DNA of 43,692 nt from JBBDXS01 sp964418365 (GTDB lineage: Bacteria; Chloroflexota; Dehalococcoidia; DSTF01; RBG-16-68-14): positions 1-43,692 of the forward strand of contig CAYQLM010000014.1 of NCBI GenBank assembly GCA_964418365.1. Direction: 5' to 3'. Shown one piece after another: positions 1 to 7,569 of this stretch. Every line of letters begins with the position of its first letter. Position 1 is the first letter of the stretch. The notes under the pieces were generated by a model. The model was not told where the DNA came from and did not search any database. It saw only the letters and a list, made by a program, of their open reading frames with translations. The translations under genes were made by a program, and so were the position numbers.

Positions 1-1856
1 CCGACCTCGTGCGCAACAAGAAGGTCGACGGCATCAGCGACCTGCGCGACGAGTCTGACCGCCACGGCATGCGTGTCATGATCGAGCTGAGCCGGTCGGG
101 GCAAGCGCGGCAGGTGCTCAACCAGCTCCACAAGCACACACCGATGCAATCGACGTTCCCTGTCAACATGCTCGCACTGGTCGATAGCCAACCGCGCGTG
201 ATCAACCTCAAGACCGTAATTGAACAATACATCCAGTTCCGCCGCGACGTGACGCGCCGGCGAGCGGAGTTCGACCTTGAGAAGGCGCGCGACCGCGCCC
301 ACATCCTCGAAGGCCTGATGAAGGCCCTGCAGAGCCTGGACGCCATCATCAAGACCATCCGCGGCGCCAGCTCAGCCGAGGACGCCAAAGAGAAGCTTAT
401 GGCCAAGCCGTTCAGCCTGAGCGACCGCCAGGCGCAGGCCGTGCTCGATATGCAGTTGCGCCGTCTGGCGCGGCTGGAGCGCGAGAAGATCGAGCAGGAG
501 TACAACGAGACGATCAAGCTCATCAGTGAGCTCGAGGACCTGCTCGCAAACCCGCGCAAGATGGACTTCTTGATCAAGGACGAGACGACGGCGATGCGCG
601 AGAAGTACGGCGACGACCGCCGCACGCAGATCGTCGCGCAGGAGGCCGAGCAGTTCACCGAAGAAGACCTCGTCGCACACCAGGAGATCGTGATCACCCT
701 GAGCCAGCGCGGCTACATCAAGCGTCTCCCGCTCGAGACGTACCGCCCACAACGACGCGGCGGCCGCGGGATCACGGGCATGGTCACGCGCGAGGCCGAC
801 GCCGTCCACCGCCTGATCGTCGCCGATACGCACGACAGCGTTCTTTTCTTCACCGACCGCGGACGGGTGTTCCAGCTGCGCGCGTTCGACGTGCCGGACG
901 CGTCACGGCAGGCGCGCGGCATTCCTCTCATCAACCTCATCGACATCAACCAGCAGGAGCAGATCACCGCCGTGGTCGCCACGCGCGACTTCAGTAAGGA
1001 CGTCATGGTCATGGCGACGGCTCAGGGCGAAGTGAAGAAGACCTCCCTCTCGGAGTTCGCCTCCGTGCGCCGCGCCGGCCTCATCGCGATGGACCTCGAA
1101 TCGAGCGATGTGTTCGTTTCGGCCAAGCTCGCCCACGAGAGCGACGAAGCGCTTATCGTCACGACGGACGGCCAGTCCGTGCGCTTCCCCGTCAGCGAGC
1201 TGCGCCTCGCGTCCCGCGCGAGCGGAGGCGTGCGCGGCATCAAGCTTGGCAAGAAGGCACAGGTCGTCAGTCTTGAGATCGCTTCCGCCGGCGAGCAGCT
1301 CCTCACGGTGACCCGGAAGGGATCCGGCAAGCGCACGCCGATTGAAGACTACCCGCTGCACCACCGCGGCGGCAGCGGCGTGATCACGTTCAAGGTCATC
1401 GACAAAACTGGCCCGGTAGCGGCGGCGCGCATGGTGCACGATACGCAGGAGCTCATCGTCATTTCTCGCGAGGGTATCGTGCTCCGGACACGGATGGAAG
1501 GCATCGCCATCCAGGGCCGCTCGACGCAAGGCGTCGCCGTGATCAACCTCGGCCCCGGAGATGCCGTCGCATCGGTGGCGGTGATCGAGATGGCGCAGCC
1601 GCAAGGCGGCGCCACGGCCGAAGGCCCGGCGCCGGACGAGGCTCCGCCCGAGCAGATGGCCCTGCCCGGCGGCGAAAAGTCAGGCAACGGCCGCCGTTCG
1701 ACGTCGACGCCGGCGGGCGGCAACGGCAAGAAAGGGCCGGACGCGCGCGCGGCGCTTTCGAAGGCCGACGCCGCCATCGCCAAGGCGAAGACGACAAACG
1801 CCAAGTCCCGCACCACGAAGCCCGTTCCCAAATCGAAGCCGCGCTCGCGCCGCTAG
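1..1856 (+). CDS. gyrA: DNA gyrase subunit A, C-terminal part (5' truncated by window)
   Basis: The frame is open from the window edge and enters at the conserved gyrase stretch LVRNKKVDGISDLRDESDR, so about 617 C-terminal residues are present and the N-terminal catalytic region with the active-site Tyr lies outside. Gyrase A cuts and rejoins DNA, and with GyrB it introduces negative supercoils. The visible part holds the end of the breakage-reunion domain, a coiled coil rich in Glu/Arg/Leu, and the six-bladed C-terminal DNA-wrapping domain. The GyrA box is QRRGGRG (about 750-770 bp), which favours gyrase over topoisomerase IV ParC. The last ~80 residues are a low-complexity Ala/Lys/Ser tail (KADAAIAKAKTTNAK) of unknown role, probably binding DNA. 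The GNAT gene starts 17 bp after the stop with its own -10 box. Confidence 0.97.
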   Translation, partial: DLVRNKKVDGISDLRDESDRHGMRVMIELSRSGQARQVLNQLHKHTPMQSTFPVNMLALVDSQPRVINLKTVIEQYIQFRRDVTRRRAEFDLEKARDRAHILEGLMKALQSLDAIIKTIRGASSAEDAKEKLMAKPFSLSDRQAQAVLDMQLRRLARLEREKIEQEYNETIKLISELEDLLANPRKMDFLIKDETTAMREKYGDDRRTQIVAQEAEQFTEEDLVAHQEIVITLSQRGYIKRLPLETYRPQRRGGRGITGMVTREADAVHRLIVADTHDSVLFFTDRGRVFQLRAFDVPDASRQARGIPLINLIDINQQEQITAVVATRDFSKDVMVMATAQGEVKKTSLSEFASVRRAGLIAMDLESSDVFVSAKLAHESDEALIVTTDGQSVRFPVSELRLASRASGGVRGIKLGKKAQVVSLEIASAGEQLLTVTRKGSGKRTPIEDYPLHHRGGSGVITFKVIDKTGPVAAARMVHDTQELIVISREGIVLRTRMEGIAIQGRSTQGVAVINLGPGDAVASVAVIEMAQPQGGATAEGPAPDEAPPEQMALPGGEKSGNGRRSTSTPAGGNGKKGPDARAALSKADAAIAKAKTTNAKSRTTKPVPKSKPRSRR

Positions 1857-1860
1857 CGGC

Positions 1861-1866
1861 TACAAT
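1861..1866 (+). promoter_or_regulatory. -10 box TACAAT of a leaderless promoter (GNAT gene)
   Basis: TACAAT ends 6 nt before the ATG at 1873. Transcription would start at or within a base or two of the start codon, and no Shine-Dalgarno sequence is present. Confidence 0.6.
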
Positions 1867-1872
1867 CTCCCC

Positions 1873-2346
1873 ATGACACCTCCAGCGAGCGACAGCGCCC
1901 GCGTGCGCCTCGCGACGGAGGCGGACTTGCCGCGCCTCCTCGAGCTCCTCGCGCAGCTCTCGTTGGGCGCGCCGCGCGAAGACCTTGGCCCGCCTCTGCC
2001 CGATGTGTACCGGCATGCCCTACACGCGGTCCTCGCTGACCCACGACAACAGCTGTTTGTCGTGGAAGACGAAGGCTTGGTGTTGGGTACGGCCGTCCTC
2101 GTCATCGTCCCGAACCTGACGCACCAGGGGCGCCCCTACGCGCTCGTCGAGAACGTCGTTGTGGACGAGACACAACGCGGCGCCGGCTACGGCGATCTGC
2201 TACTGCGCCACGCAATGGCCGAAGCCAGCCGCGCCGGCTGCTACAAGCTGTCGCTCACCAGCAACAAGCAACGTCACGAAGCCCACCGCTTCTACCGGCG
2301 GCTCGGCTTCGAGGCGACGAGCGAAGGCTTCCGAGTCGACCTTTAG
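1873..2346 (+). CDS. GNAT-family N-acetyltransferase
   Basis: 157 residues, the usual length of a single GNAT domain, which transfers acetyl from acetyl-CoA to an amine. Visible family features are the N-terminal strand VRLATEADLPRLLELL, the central strand ALVENVVVDETQRGAGYGDLLLRHAM with the acetyl-CoA pyrophosphate loop (QRGAGYG, matching Q/RxxGxG/A), and the C-terminal KLSLTSNKQRHEAHRFYRRLGF, the typical 'HxFYxxxGF' end of the fold. The substrate cannot be told. The start is the ATG directly behind a TACAAT box. The next gene begins 38 bp downstream with its own -10 box, so the two may be transcribed separately. Confidence 0.9.
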   Translation: MTPPASDSARVRLATEADLPRLLELLAQLSLGAPREDLGPPLPDVYRHALHAVLADPRQQLFVVEDEGLVLGTAVLVIVPNLTHQGRPYALVENVVVDETQRGAGYGDLLLRHAMAEASRAGCYKLSLTSNKQRHEAHRFYRRLGFEATSEGFRVDL

Positions 2347-2369
2347 GAACCGGCTGAACGCGGCAGGGC

Positions 2370-2375
2370 TACAAT
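2370..2375 (+). promoter_or_regulatory. -10 box TACAAT upstream of the APH-fold kinase
   Basis: TACAAT lies 9 nt before the ATG at 2385. This predicts a leader of only a few nucleotides, and no Shine-Dalgarno sequence is visible. Confidence 0.5.
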
Positions 2376-2384
2376 GGGCAGACC

Positions 2385-3413
2385 ATGAGCCCGATCTCCG
2401 CGCAGACGAGCGAGACGCTCCATGCGGTGCTCGGCCGCTTCGCCCTGGGCGATGCCGCCATGCGCGACATCCGCACCGGTCGCGTGAACAAGCACTGGCG
2501 CATCGATGCGCCGGCCGCGACGTATGTCCTGCGGCGCTACAACGAGCACCGCTCCCTCGACGCCATCCACTACGAGCACGACGTTCTGCGCCACCTGGAT
2601 GCGCGCGGCTGGCCGGTCGCGGTCGCGCTGCCTGCTCCGGACAGCAGCGATGCCGTCGTCGAAGCGGAAGGTCGCCAGTACTCACTCTTTTCCCTGCTGC
2701 CTGGCCGCCCCTCGCCCTACGCCAGCCACCGTTACGCGCGGCTGAAGGGCCGCCTGCTCGCTCGCTTGCACGAGGACCTAGCGACATGGGAGGCGCCTGG
2801 CCAGCGCGATGGCTTCGGCCGGCTGTGGGAGCTGGATGTCTACGTGGCTTCGCAGTGCGGCGTCACCACTTTCAACGAGCTCCTGATGGCCTTCGGGCAG
2901 CAGCACCCAGAGCTGGCGCGCGCGATCAGATCGCAGAAGTACGCCATGCTGCGCGAGCTCTCGACGCTCGGCTATGGGGAGCTGCCCGCAGTCCCCGGCC
3001 ACTTCGATTTTCATCACGACAACCTGCTCTTTCAGCGCGGAGAGCTGACCGGCTTGCTCGACCTCGATCTGACGCACCTCGACGCGCGCGTGGCAGACAT
3101 CGCCCAAAGCATCTCGCTCGATTGCCTTGCGCCTCCCGCGTACAACGAGATCGATCCCGCCGCGGCGGGCGCGTTCGTCGACGGCTACACGGAACACGCC
3201 GCTCTCAGCGACGATGAGCTGCAGCTCATCGTGCCGCTCGTGCTGGCATCCGTCCTCTGGCTCGTGGCGTGGCGCTTGTCGCACTGGGCGGAGGGAACCC
3301 ATGTCGATGACGCCCTGCGGAGCATCCAGCGCTCCGTGTCGGCCCGCTTCCCGTCCTTCGCCCGGCAACGGGGCGAGCTAGAGGCCGCAGTCCTGCAAGC
3401 CGGCAGCCGGTGA
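2385..3413 (+). CDS. Aminoglycoside phosphotransferase-fold kinase (homoserine kinase type II-like)
   Basis: 342 residues with the protein-kinase-like APH fold. The N-lobe has YVLRRYNEHRS, where the Arg/Lys position that holds ATP would lie. The C-lobe has a Brenner-type catalytic loop GHFDFHHDNLLF (residues 205-216: Asp208 as catalytic base, Asn213 for metal), followed by LTGLLDLDLTHLDARVADIA, whose Asp226 or Asp228 is the second metal ligand. The family phosphorylates small molecules such as homoserine, choline, sugars or aminoglycosides; the substrate here cannot be read from the sequence. It is convergent with the oxidoreductase gene, and a strong hairpin separates them. Confidence 0.8.
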   Translation: MSPISAQTSETLHAVLGRFALGDAAMRDIRTGRVNKHWRIDAPAATYVLRRYNEHRSLDAIHYEHDVLRHLDARGWPVAVALPAPDSSDAVVEAEGRQYSLFSLLPGRPSPYASHRYARLKGRLLARLHEDLATWEAPGQRDGFGRLWELDVYVASQCGVTTFNELLMAFGQQHPELARAIRSQKYAMLRELSTLGYGELPAVPGHFDFHHDNLLFQRGELTGLLDLDLTHLDARVADIAQSISLDCLAPPAYNEIDPAAAGAFVDGYTEHAALSDDELQLIVPLVLASVLWLVAWRLSHWAEGTHVDDALRSIQRSVSARFPSFARQRGELEAAVLQAGSR

Positions 3414-3452
3414 CAACCCGCCGCCGGCCTGCGCCGGAGTCTCGCCCAGCTC

Positions 3453-3496
3453 CGACGGCGCGAGCGCCGCCCGTGAGCCGGCGCTCGGCGCCGTCG
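3453..3496. terminator. Bidirectional hairpin between convergent genes
   Basis: The arms CGACGGCGCGAGCGCC and GGCGCTCGGCGCCGTCG pair over 16 bp with one bulged base around an 11-nt loop. It sits between the ends of the convergent kinase (stop 3413) and oxidoreductase (stop 3505) genes. There is no long T tract, so the termination role is inferred from position and stability. Confidence 0.55.
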
Positions 3497-3504
3497 CCCG
3501 CGGG

Positions 3505-3921
3505 CTAGGGCCGCCCTGCCCTTCCGTGGTACTCCACGATGCGTTCTGGGCGCAGCCGGACCGTGATCGCGTCCTCGCCCGTCGTACGATCGAAGTAGCG
3601 CTTGCCGCGCTCGTCGCCAAGGTAGCGCACCGCGATGCGCAGCCGGTCTGCTTCCGACAACGGCGGGCCCAGCTCGACCGCGCCGTGCGCCATCACGACG
3701 AAGTAGGGCACGTCGCGCTTATCGATGACGAGACACACATTCGGGTTGGCCTGCAGGTTGCGGTGCTTCTTCGAGCTGCGGTCGGTGCTGATGGTGAAGA
3801 CGTCGTCATCGTAGAGGTACCAGACCGGCGCGCCGTGCGGCTTTCCGTCTGCGCCGACGCTGGTGAGCACAGCGATGTTCGCTTGCCGCAGGAAGGCTTC
3901 TCGATCATCGACGCATGGCAT
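3505..3921 (-). CDS. PPOX-class flavin/F420-dependent oxidoreductase
   Basis: 138 residues, one split-barrel domain of the pyridoxamine-5'-phosphate oxidase-like superfamily. Typical features are the N-terminal FLRQANIAVLTSVGADGKPHGAPVWYLYDDDVFTIST (first strands with G-x-P-x-x-x-P-V-W), then KHRNLQANPNVCLVIDKRD and the C-terminal ITVRLRPERIVEYHG. This layout is common in the F420-binding Rv1155-type branch, but FMN or heme use cannot be excluded. It is the last gene of a minus-strand operon: the ATG lies 1 bp after the stop of the Mrp gene (TGATATG), which implies translational coupling. Confidence 0.8.
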   Translation of the reverse strand: MPCVDDREAFLRQANIAVLTSVGADGKPHGAPVWYLYDDDVFTISTDRSSKKHRNLQANPNVCLVIDKRDVPYFVVMAHGAVELGPPLSEADRLRIAVRYLGDERGKRYFDRTTGEDAITVRLRPERIVEYHGRAGRP

Positions 3922-3922
3922 A

Positions 3923-4984
3923 TCACGATCCTTCCTGTCGAACTATTTCCTCTCGCTCGGCGAGCCAGCGGCGCACAGTCGCGCCGATCCTTGCGAACTC
4001 ATAGGCGATCGGCCCGCGCGGGTCGCCGAGCACAAGCGGGCGGCCCCGGTCCGCCGCCTTGGAAAGCTGCACGTCGAACGCTATCCGTCCGATGATGGGG
4101 ACACCCGCTTCACGCAGGCGAGCAGACTCGGCGTACATATCGATCTCTCTCGCGCAGTGGGGGCAAGTCATCGATGCCATGTTCTGGACCAGCCCGATTA
4201 CCGGCACGCCGTGCTCAGTCAGCAGAGCCAACGTTCGTTCGGCATCCATCTGGGCCAGGTCTTGGGGTGTGGTGACGAAGAGAGCGCCCGAGAGCGGCAG
4301 CTCTCCCGCTAACACCTGCAGCTCCTCGCCCGTCCCAGGCGGCGCATCGATGAGCAGAATCTGGGCCTGCCACGCGATCTCGAAGACGAGATAGCGGAGG
4401 AGCGCCGAGACGAGCATCCGGCTGGTGACCATGGGAGGAAACCCCTCCGGCACGATGAAGCCTGCGGACATGATCTCCACGCCGAAGCGTTCGTACGGGC
4501 GGCGGCGCTCGGGCGGCGGCGTCACCTTGGCCGTCGTGAGCCGCCAGCCGAAGCCGCGCGGCGCCTCCTTCGGGTGAATGCCCAGCAGGTGAGGGATGTC
4601 GGGTGCGTTCAGATCAGCGTCCAGCAAGCCGACGGAGAGGCCCATCGCGGTCAGCGTGAGCGCCAGGTTGACGGCCGTGGTGGACTTGCCCACACCGCCC
4701 TTCCCGCCCAGCACAGCGACGACATGCCGGCCCTCGCCGAACCCACTGCCTCCGCGAAAGACCCTGCTTCCCCAGCGGATCTCTACCGCCGCGTGCGGGA
4801 ACGCTCCTCGTAGTCGCGCGTAGATCCGCGCCGGGAGCTCCGGTGACAGGCTTTCCTTGGCAAGAACCACGGCGAGCCAGTCACCCTGGATCACGATGCT
4901 GCCGATGTCTTCGGCCGCCAGCAAGGGGGCTCCTGTTGCAGAGACAACCTGAGCGAGGGCGGTTCGCACGGCGGCGGCGTCCAT
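3923..4984 (-). CDS. Mrp/NBP35-family P-loop ATPase, Fe-S cluster carrier
   Basis: 353 residues. Residues 1-80 form a divergent N-terminal domain in the place of the usual MIP18/DUF59 domain. The deviant Walker A motif GGKGGVGKST is at residues 93-102. It is followed by LLDADLNAPDIPHLLG (switch I), LLIDAPPGTGE (Walker B-like, 210-220) and VQNMASMTCPHC with the family's CxxC pair (Cys274, Cys277), which holds a bridging Fe-S cluster in the dimer. Mrp/ApbC proteins assemble or carry [4Fe-4S] clusters using ATP. The gene starts 3 bp after the transglutaminase-like gene and ends 1 bp before the oxidoreductase gene. The family is clear; its client proteins are unknown. Confidence 0.92.
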   Translation of the reverse strand: MDAAAVRTALAQVVSATGAPLLAAEDIGSIVIQGDWLAVVLAKESLSPELPARIYARLRGAFPHAAVEIRWGSRVFRGGSGFGEGRHVVAVLGGKGGVGKSTTAVNLALTLTAMGLSVGLLDADLNAPDIPHLLGIHPKEAPRGFGWRLTTAKVTPPPERRRPYERFGVEIMSAGFIVPEGFPPMVTSRMLVSALLRYLVFEIAWQAQILLIDAPPGTGEELQVLAGELPLSGALFVTTPQDLAQMDAERTLALLTEHGVPVIGLVQNMASMTCPHCAREIDMYAESARLREAGVPIIGRIAFDVQLSKAADRGRPLVLGDPRGPIAYEFARIGATVRRWLAEREEIVRQEGS

Positions 4985-4987
4985 AGA

Positions 4988-5803
4988 TCAATAGCCTCGC
5001 TCGGCGTCGGCCAAGTTTAGGAGCGGCTCGCCGGCCAGGGCACGGGACATGTGCTGCAAGCGATGGCGCTCGCGCAGGATGCGCAAACCCGCCCGGCCTT
5101 CCCAATCAAACGTCCGGCTGAAATACTCCACACCCTCCACCCACGCGGCGGGCAGTTCCCCGCGCGCGCCCAGCGCCTCGCTGAGCCGGTCGACCAGGTA
5201 CAGCGCCGTCACGTCCTCCGCCGGCTGTCCATCCGGCCCCAAACGCCTGATGCGCAGAGGGAACTTCCAGTGCTCGGCGATCGGTAGCCCGATCGCCCGC
5301 ACGGTAACGCCACGGGCCACACGCACGGCCAGCCACTCCTTGATGCCGAAGACACCCAGCTCCGCGTCGGCCGGCACCCAGCCGCCGTCTATCATGAGCT
5401 CGATCCAGACGTGACTGTTCAGGACTGGGCCGATAGGCGCTCGAACGAAGGCGGCTGGGAGACGGAGCAAGGAAACGTTCGTGTAGGTGTTCTCCACCAC
5501 GAGGCGGGTGGGAAGTCCCCGATCGCGCAGCACCGCGGTAGCCAGCACGGAGTGGGCGACGCAGTTGCCCCCACGGGCCGCGACGATGCCGGCCAGCCTT
5601 GTTGGCATGCCCACCCCGAATGCCGATGCGCGGATGCGCATTCGCTCATGCAGGCGCACCACCACGGCGCGGGCCAAGCTCTCCCCGTCAGCCGCGTCCA
5701 CCGGGCCCATGAAGTCGCGCGCGGCGGCTACGTCCTCGGGCCGGTGCTCAAAGCGATAGAGTCTGTTGATGACGAGGAGAGGATCGAGCCAGGGGTCGGC
5801 CAT
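4988..5803 (-). CDS. Transglutaminase-like cysteine protease-fold protein
   Basis: 271 residues. The transglutaminase-like core is visible: RGGNCVAHSVLATAVLRDRGLPTR with candidate catalytic Cys81, then NSHVWIELMIDGGWVPAD with His131 and Asp146. This spacing is normal for the superfamily, whose bacterial members act as peptidases or amide-bond enzymes. No signal peptide is seen, so it is probably cytoplasmic. Its C-terminus LAGEPLLNLADAERGY almost copies that of the neighbouring dehydrogenase (LAGERLMNLADAERGY), a tail expected of dehydrogenases and not of this fold. The ATG lies 1 bp after the dehydrogenase stop codon. Substrate unknown. Confidence 0.8.
   Translation of the reverse strand: MADPWLDPLLVINRLYRFEHRPEDVAAARDFMGPVDAADGESLARAVVVRLHERMRIRASAFGVGMPTRLAGIVAARGGNCVAHSVLATAVLRDRGLPTRLVVENTYTNVSLLRLPAAFVRAPIGPVLNSHVWIELMIDGGWVPADAELGVFGIKEWLAVRVARGVTVRAIGLPIAEHWKFPLRIRRLGPDGQPAEDVTALYLVDRLSEALGARGELPAAWVEGVEYFSRTFDWEGRAGLRILRERHRLQHMSRALAGEPLLNLADAERGY
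4995..5013 (-). repeat. 19-nt direct repeat, copy 1 (3' end of transglutaminase-like gene)
   Basis: The 19 bases starting CCTCGCTCGGCGTCGG are identical at 5812-5830. Flanking bases also match, giving roughly 80% identity over the last 51 nt of the two genes. The copy encodes the shared LADAERG residues. Confidence 0.9.
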
Positions 5804-5804
5804 C

Positions 5805-6869
5805 TCAGTACCCTCGCTCGGCGTCGGCCAGGTTCATCAACCGCTCGCCGGCGAGATAACGCCGAAGATTCTCGCAGAAGATACCGACAGCGCGCTGGTT
5901 GTAGATCTCCGTCCCGCCGGAGAGATGCGGGCTGACGACCACGTTCTCAAGGTCCCACAGCTCGCTGTCCGCCGGCAGCGGCTCGCGCTCGAAGACGTCC
6001 AGCCCGGCGCCGCCGATCCAGCCGTCCTTCAGCGCGCGCACGAGCGCCGCCTCGTCGACGACGGCGCCGCGCGCGATGTTGATCAGCACGCCCGATGGCT
6101 TCATCGCGCGCAGCTCCGCCTCGCCGATCATGTGCCGCGTTTCTTTTGTGAGCGGCACGGCGATGACAACGAAGTCGCTCTCGCCGAGCAGAGCCGGCAG
6201 CTCTCCAGGAGGCAGCAGCTCGTCGACGATCTCGTCGCCCATGCGCTCGGTTATCGAACGGCGCGTGGCGACGACACGGCAGCCGAACGCCTTCGAGAGC
6301 CGCGCCACTTCCGAGCCGATGTGGCCGAGCCCGACCACACCGACGGTCTTGCCGAAGAGCTCCTGCGACATGTGGCGCGCCCACTCGTGGCGCTGCTGCG
6401 CGCGGATGAACTTCGGCGCACCCTTGCAGAACATGAGCATGACGCAGAGAACGAACTCGCCGATGGGTGTCGCGTGGAGGCCGCTCGCGTTCGTGAGCAT
6501 GATCTCGCTTTCGAGCAGGCCGCTACGCGCCGCGCGGTCGACGCCGGCGCTGGTGAGCTGCACCCAGCGCAACGTCGGCGCGAGACGGCGCAGCGTGTCG
6601 GGGTCGGGATAGAGCTCGACCAGCGCCGGCCCCCAGAAGCCGAACACGACTTCCGCCCACGACATCGCCTCCTGCAGCTCGTCGCGCGCCGTCTGCGCTT
6701 CCAGCTCGCTGGGATAGCGCTGCTGGCCGCGGAAGAGGAGCTGGCGGGCGTTCTGGCCGAGCGCGCGCACCTCGATACGCGGATCGAGCGCCTCGATCTG
6801 CTTCACCAGCTCCGGCTCCAGCGCGAAGGTGATGAGGATATGGAAGCGCTTCTGCTCTTGGCTGGACAT
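5805..6869 (-). CDS. D-2-hydroxyacid dehydrogenase
   Basis: 354 residues. The NAD-binding fingerprint is GLGHIG (180-185), and the catalytic triad is visible: Arg267 in NIARGAVVDE, Glu296 in FEREPLP and His315 in SPHLSGG. The family reduces 2-keto acids to D-2-hydroxy acids with NAD(P)H. The N-terminal ~95 residues form the substrate-binding lobe, and residues 102-112 (WVQLTSAGVDR) carry its usual substrate loop. The substrate (glyoxylate, hydroxypyruvate or other) cannot be fixed. The start codon is 2 bp after the membrane-protein stop. Because the next three genes follow with spacings of 1-3 bp, all are probably one transcript. Confidence 0.92.
   Translation of the reverse strand: MSSQEQKRFHILITFALEPELVKQIEALDPRIEVRALGQNARQLLFRGQQRYPSELEAQTARDELQEAMSWAEVVFGFWGPALVELYPDPDTLRRLAPTLRWVQLTSAGVDRAARSGLLESEIMLTNASGLHATPIGEFVLCVMLMFCKGAPKFIRAQQRHEWARHMSQELFGKTVGVVGLGHIGSEVARLSKAFGCRVVATRRSITERMGDEIVDELLPPGELPALLGESDFVVIAVPLTKETRHMIGEAELRAMKPSGVLINIARGAVVDEAALVRALKDGWIGGAGLDVFEREPLPADSELWDLENVVVSPHLSGGTEIYNQRAVGIFCENLRRYLAGERLMNLADAERGY
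5812..5830 (-). repeat. 19-nt direct repeat, copy 2 (3' end of dehydrogenase gene)
   Basis: Partner of 4995-5013. This copy is in the gene where an N-L-x-D-x-x-x-G-Y tail is normal, so it is the likelier source. Confidence 0.9.
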
Positions 6870-6871
6870 AG

Positions 6872-7393
6872 CTAGCCCACTGTCAGGGACGCAGCCGTCG
6901 TCCTCTGATCACTGCGCTTGACGAGCCGAGGGAACACCACCATAGCCGCGACAGACAACCCCCATAGAACCACACTCGCGGCCACCGAGGCGTCCGGCCC
7001 AGGAAAGAACGTCGTCCGTACACTCACGGGATCCAAGACCATGTAGATGAGCGCGGGCACGACGAGCCGCAGCGCGCCCAGACTGCCAGCTACGGCAGCG
7101 GCGTAGCGCGTCCCGCGTCGAGGGGACAGCAGCCAGAGAAACGCCACCAACACGAGCAGTCCGGGCAAGAGCGTCGGTAACACATGCTCGGGTGCACAGT
7201 GCCAGGTATTCGTGGCGCCCGGAATGCCCGGCACGAGATCGCAGTTATCGTACACCTGTGCCGCCGGCCAACGACCCGAGTTGCCCAGTAGGACGATCTG
7301 CCAGGGAATCGTCACCCCAGGAATCAGGATGATCCACAGGAAGGGCCATGCCCACCAGTTGAGCCACCGAAACCAAGCCGTAGCCGTCGCCAT
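6872..7393 (-). CDS. Hypothetical membrane protein with four predicted membrane segments
   Basis: 173 residues that I do not recognise. Hydrophobic segments lie at about residues 7-31 (WFRWLNWWAWPFLWIILIPG), 70-90, 97-120 and 135-155. The first loop, roughly residues 32-69, has two Cys (DNCDLVPG and TWHCAPEHV) that could form a disulfide outside the membrane. A strong AGGAGGA sequence lies unusually close to the ATG (TAGGAGGAATG). It is the first gene of the five-gene minus-strand operon ending at 3505, which suggests, without showing, a link with the dehydrogenase and transglutaminase-like proteins. Confidence 0.6.
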   Translation of the reverse strand: MATATAWFRWLNWWAWPFLWIILIPGVTIPWQIVLLGNSGRWPAAQVYDNCDLVPGIPGATNTWHCAPEHVLPTLLPGLLVLVAFLWLLSPRRGTRYAAAVAGSLGALRLVVPALIYMVLDPVSVRTTFFPGPDASVAASVVLWGLSVAAMVVFPRLVKRSDQRTTAASLTVG

Positions 7394-7450
7394 TCCTCCT
7401 ACCGTCCGTAGCTCAGCCGCCCGCTCAGCCAGCGCTTCCCCATCTTCGCG

Positions 7451-7523
7451 GGTCAGGCTTCAGCTTGACCTAGCGTAGGTCGGGGTCTTCAGACCCCGAC
7501 AGCGAGGGTCTAAAGACCCTCGC
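7451..7523. repeat. Three tandem palindromes (REP-like element)
   Basis: Three hairpins stand side by side in the 176-bp space between two minus-strand genes. 7451-7470 has arms GGTCAGGCT/AGCTTGACC with one G-U pair. 7479-7500 is a perfect 22-bp palindrome with arm GTCGGGGTCT. 7502-7523 has arm GCGAGGGTCT around AA. All have 9-10-bp arms and two-base loops, and share a GGTCT or GGCT core. This is the layout of REP/BIME elements or of clustered terminators for the metallophosphoesterase gene. No T tract follows. Confidence 0.8.
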
Positions 7524-7569
7524 CGACGGCCCGCACACAGCCGGATCCGTCAGCGTTCTGCAGGCAATC

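Noticed and set aside
2159..3217. Large Arg/Ala-rich open frames in the first 13 kb
   Set aside because: They are shadows of the real genes in other frames, caused by high GC at third codon positions; none has recognisable motifs.
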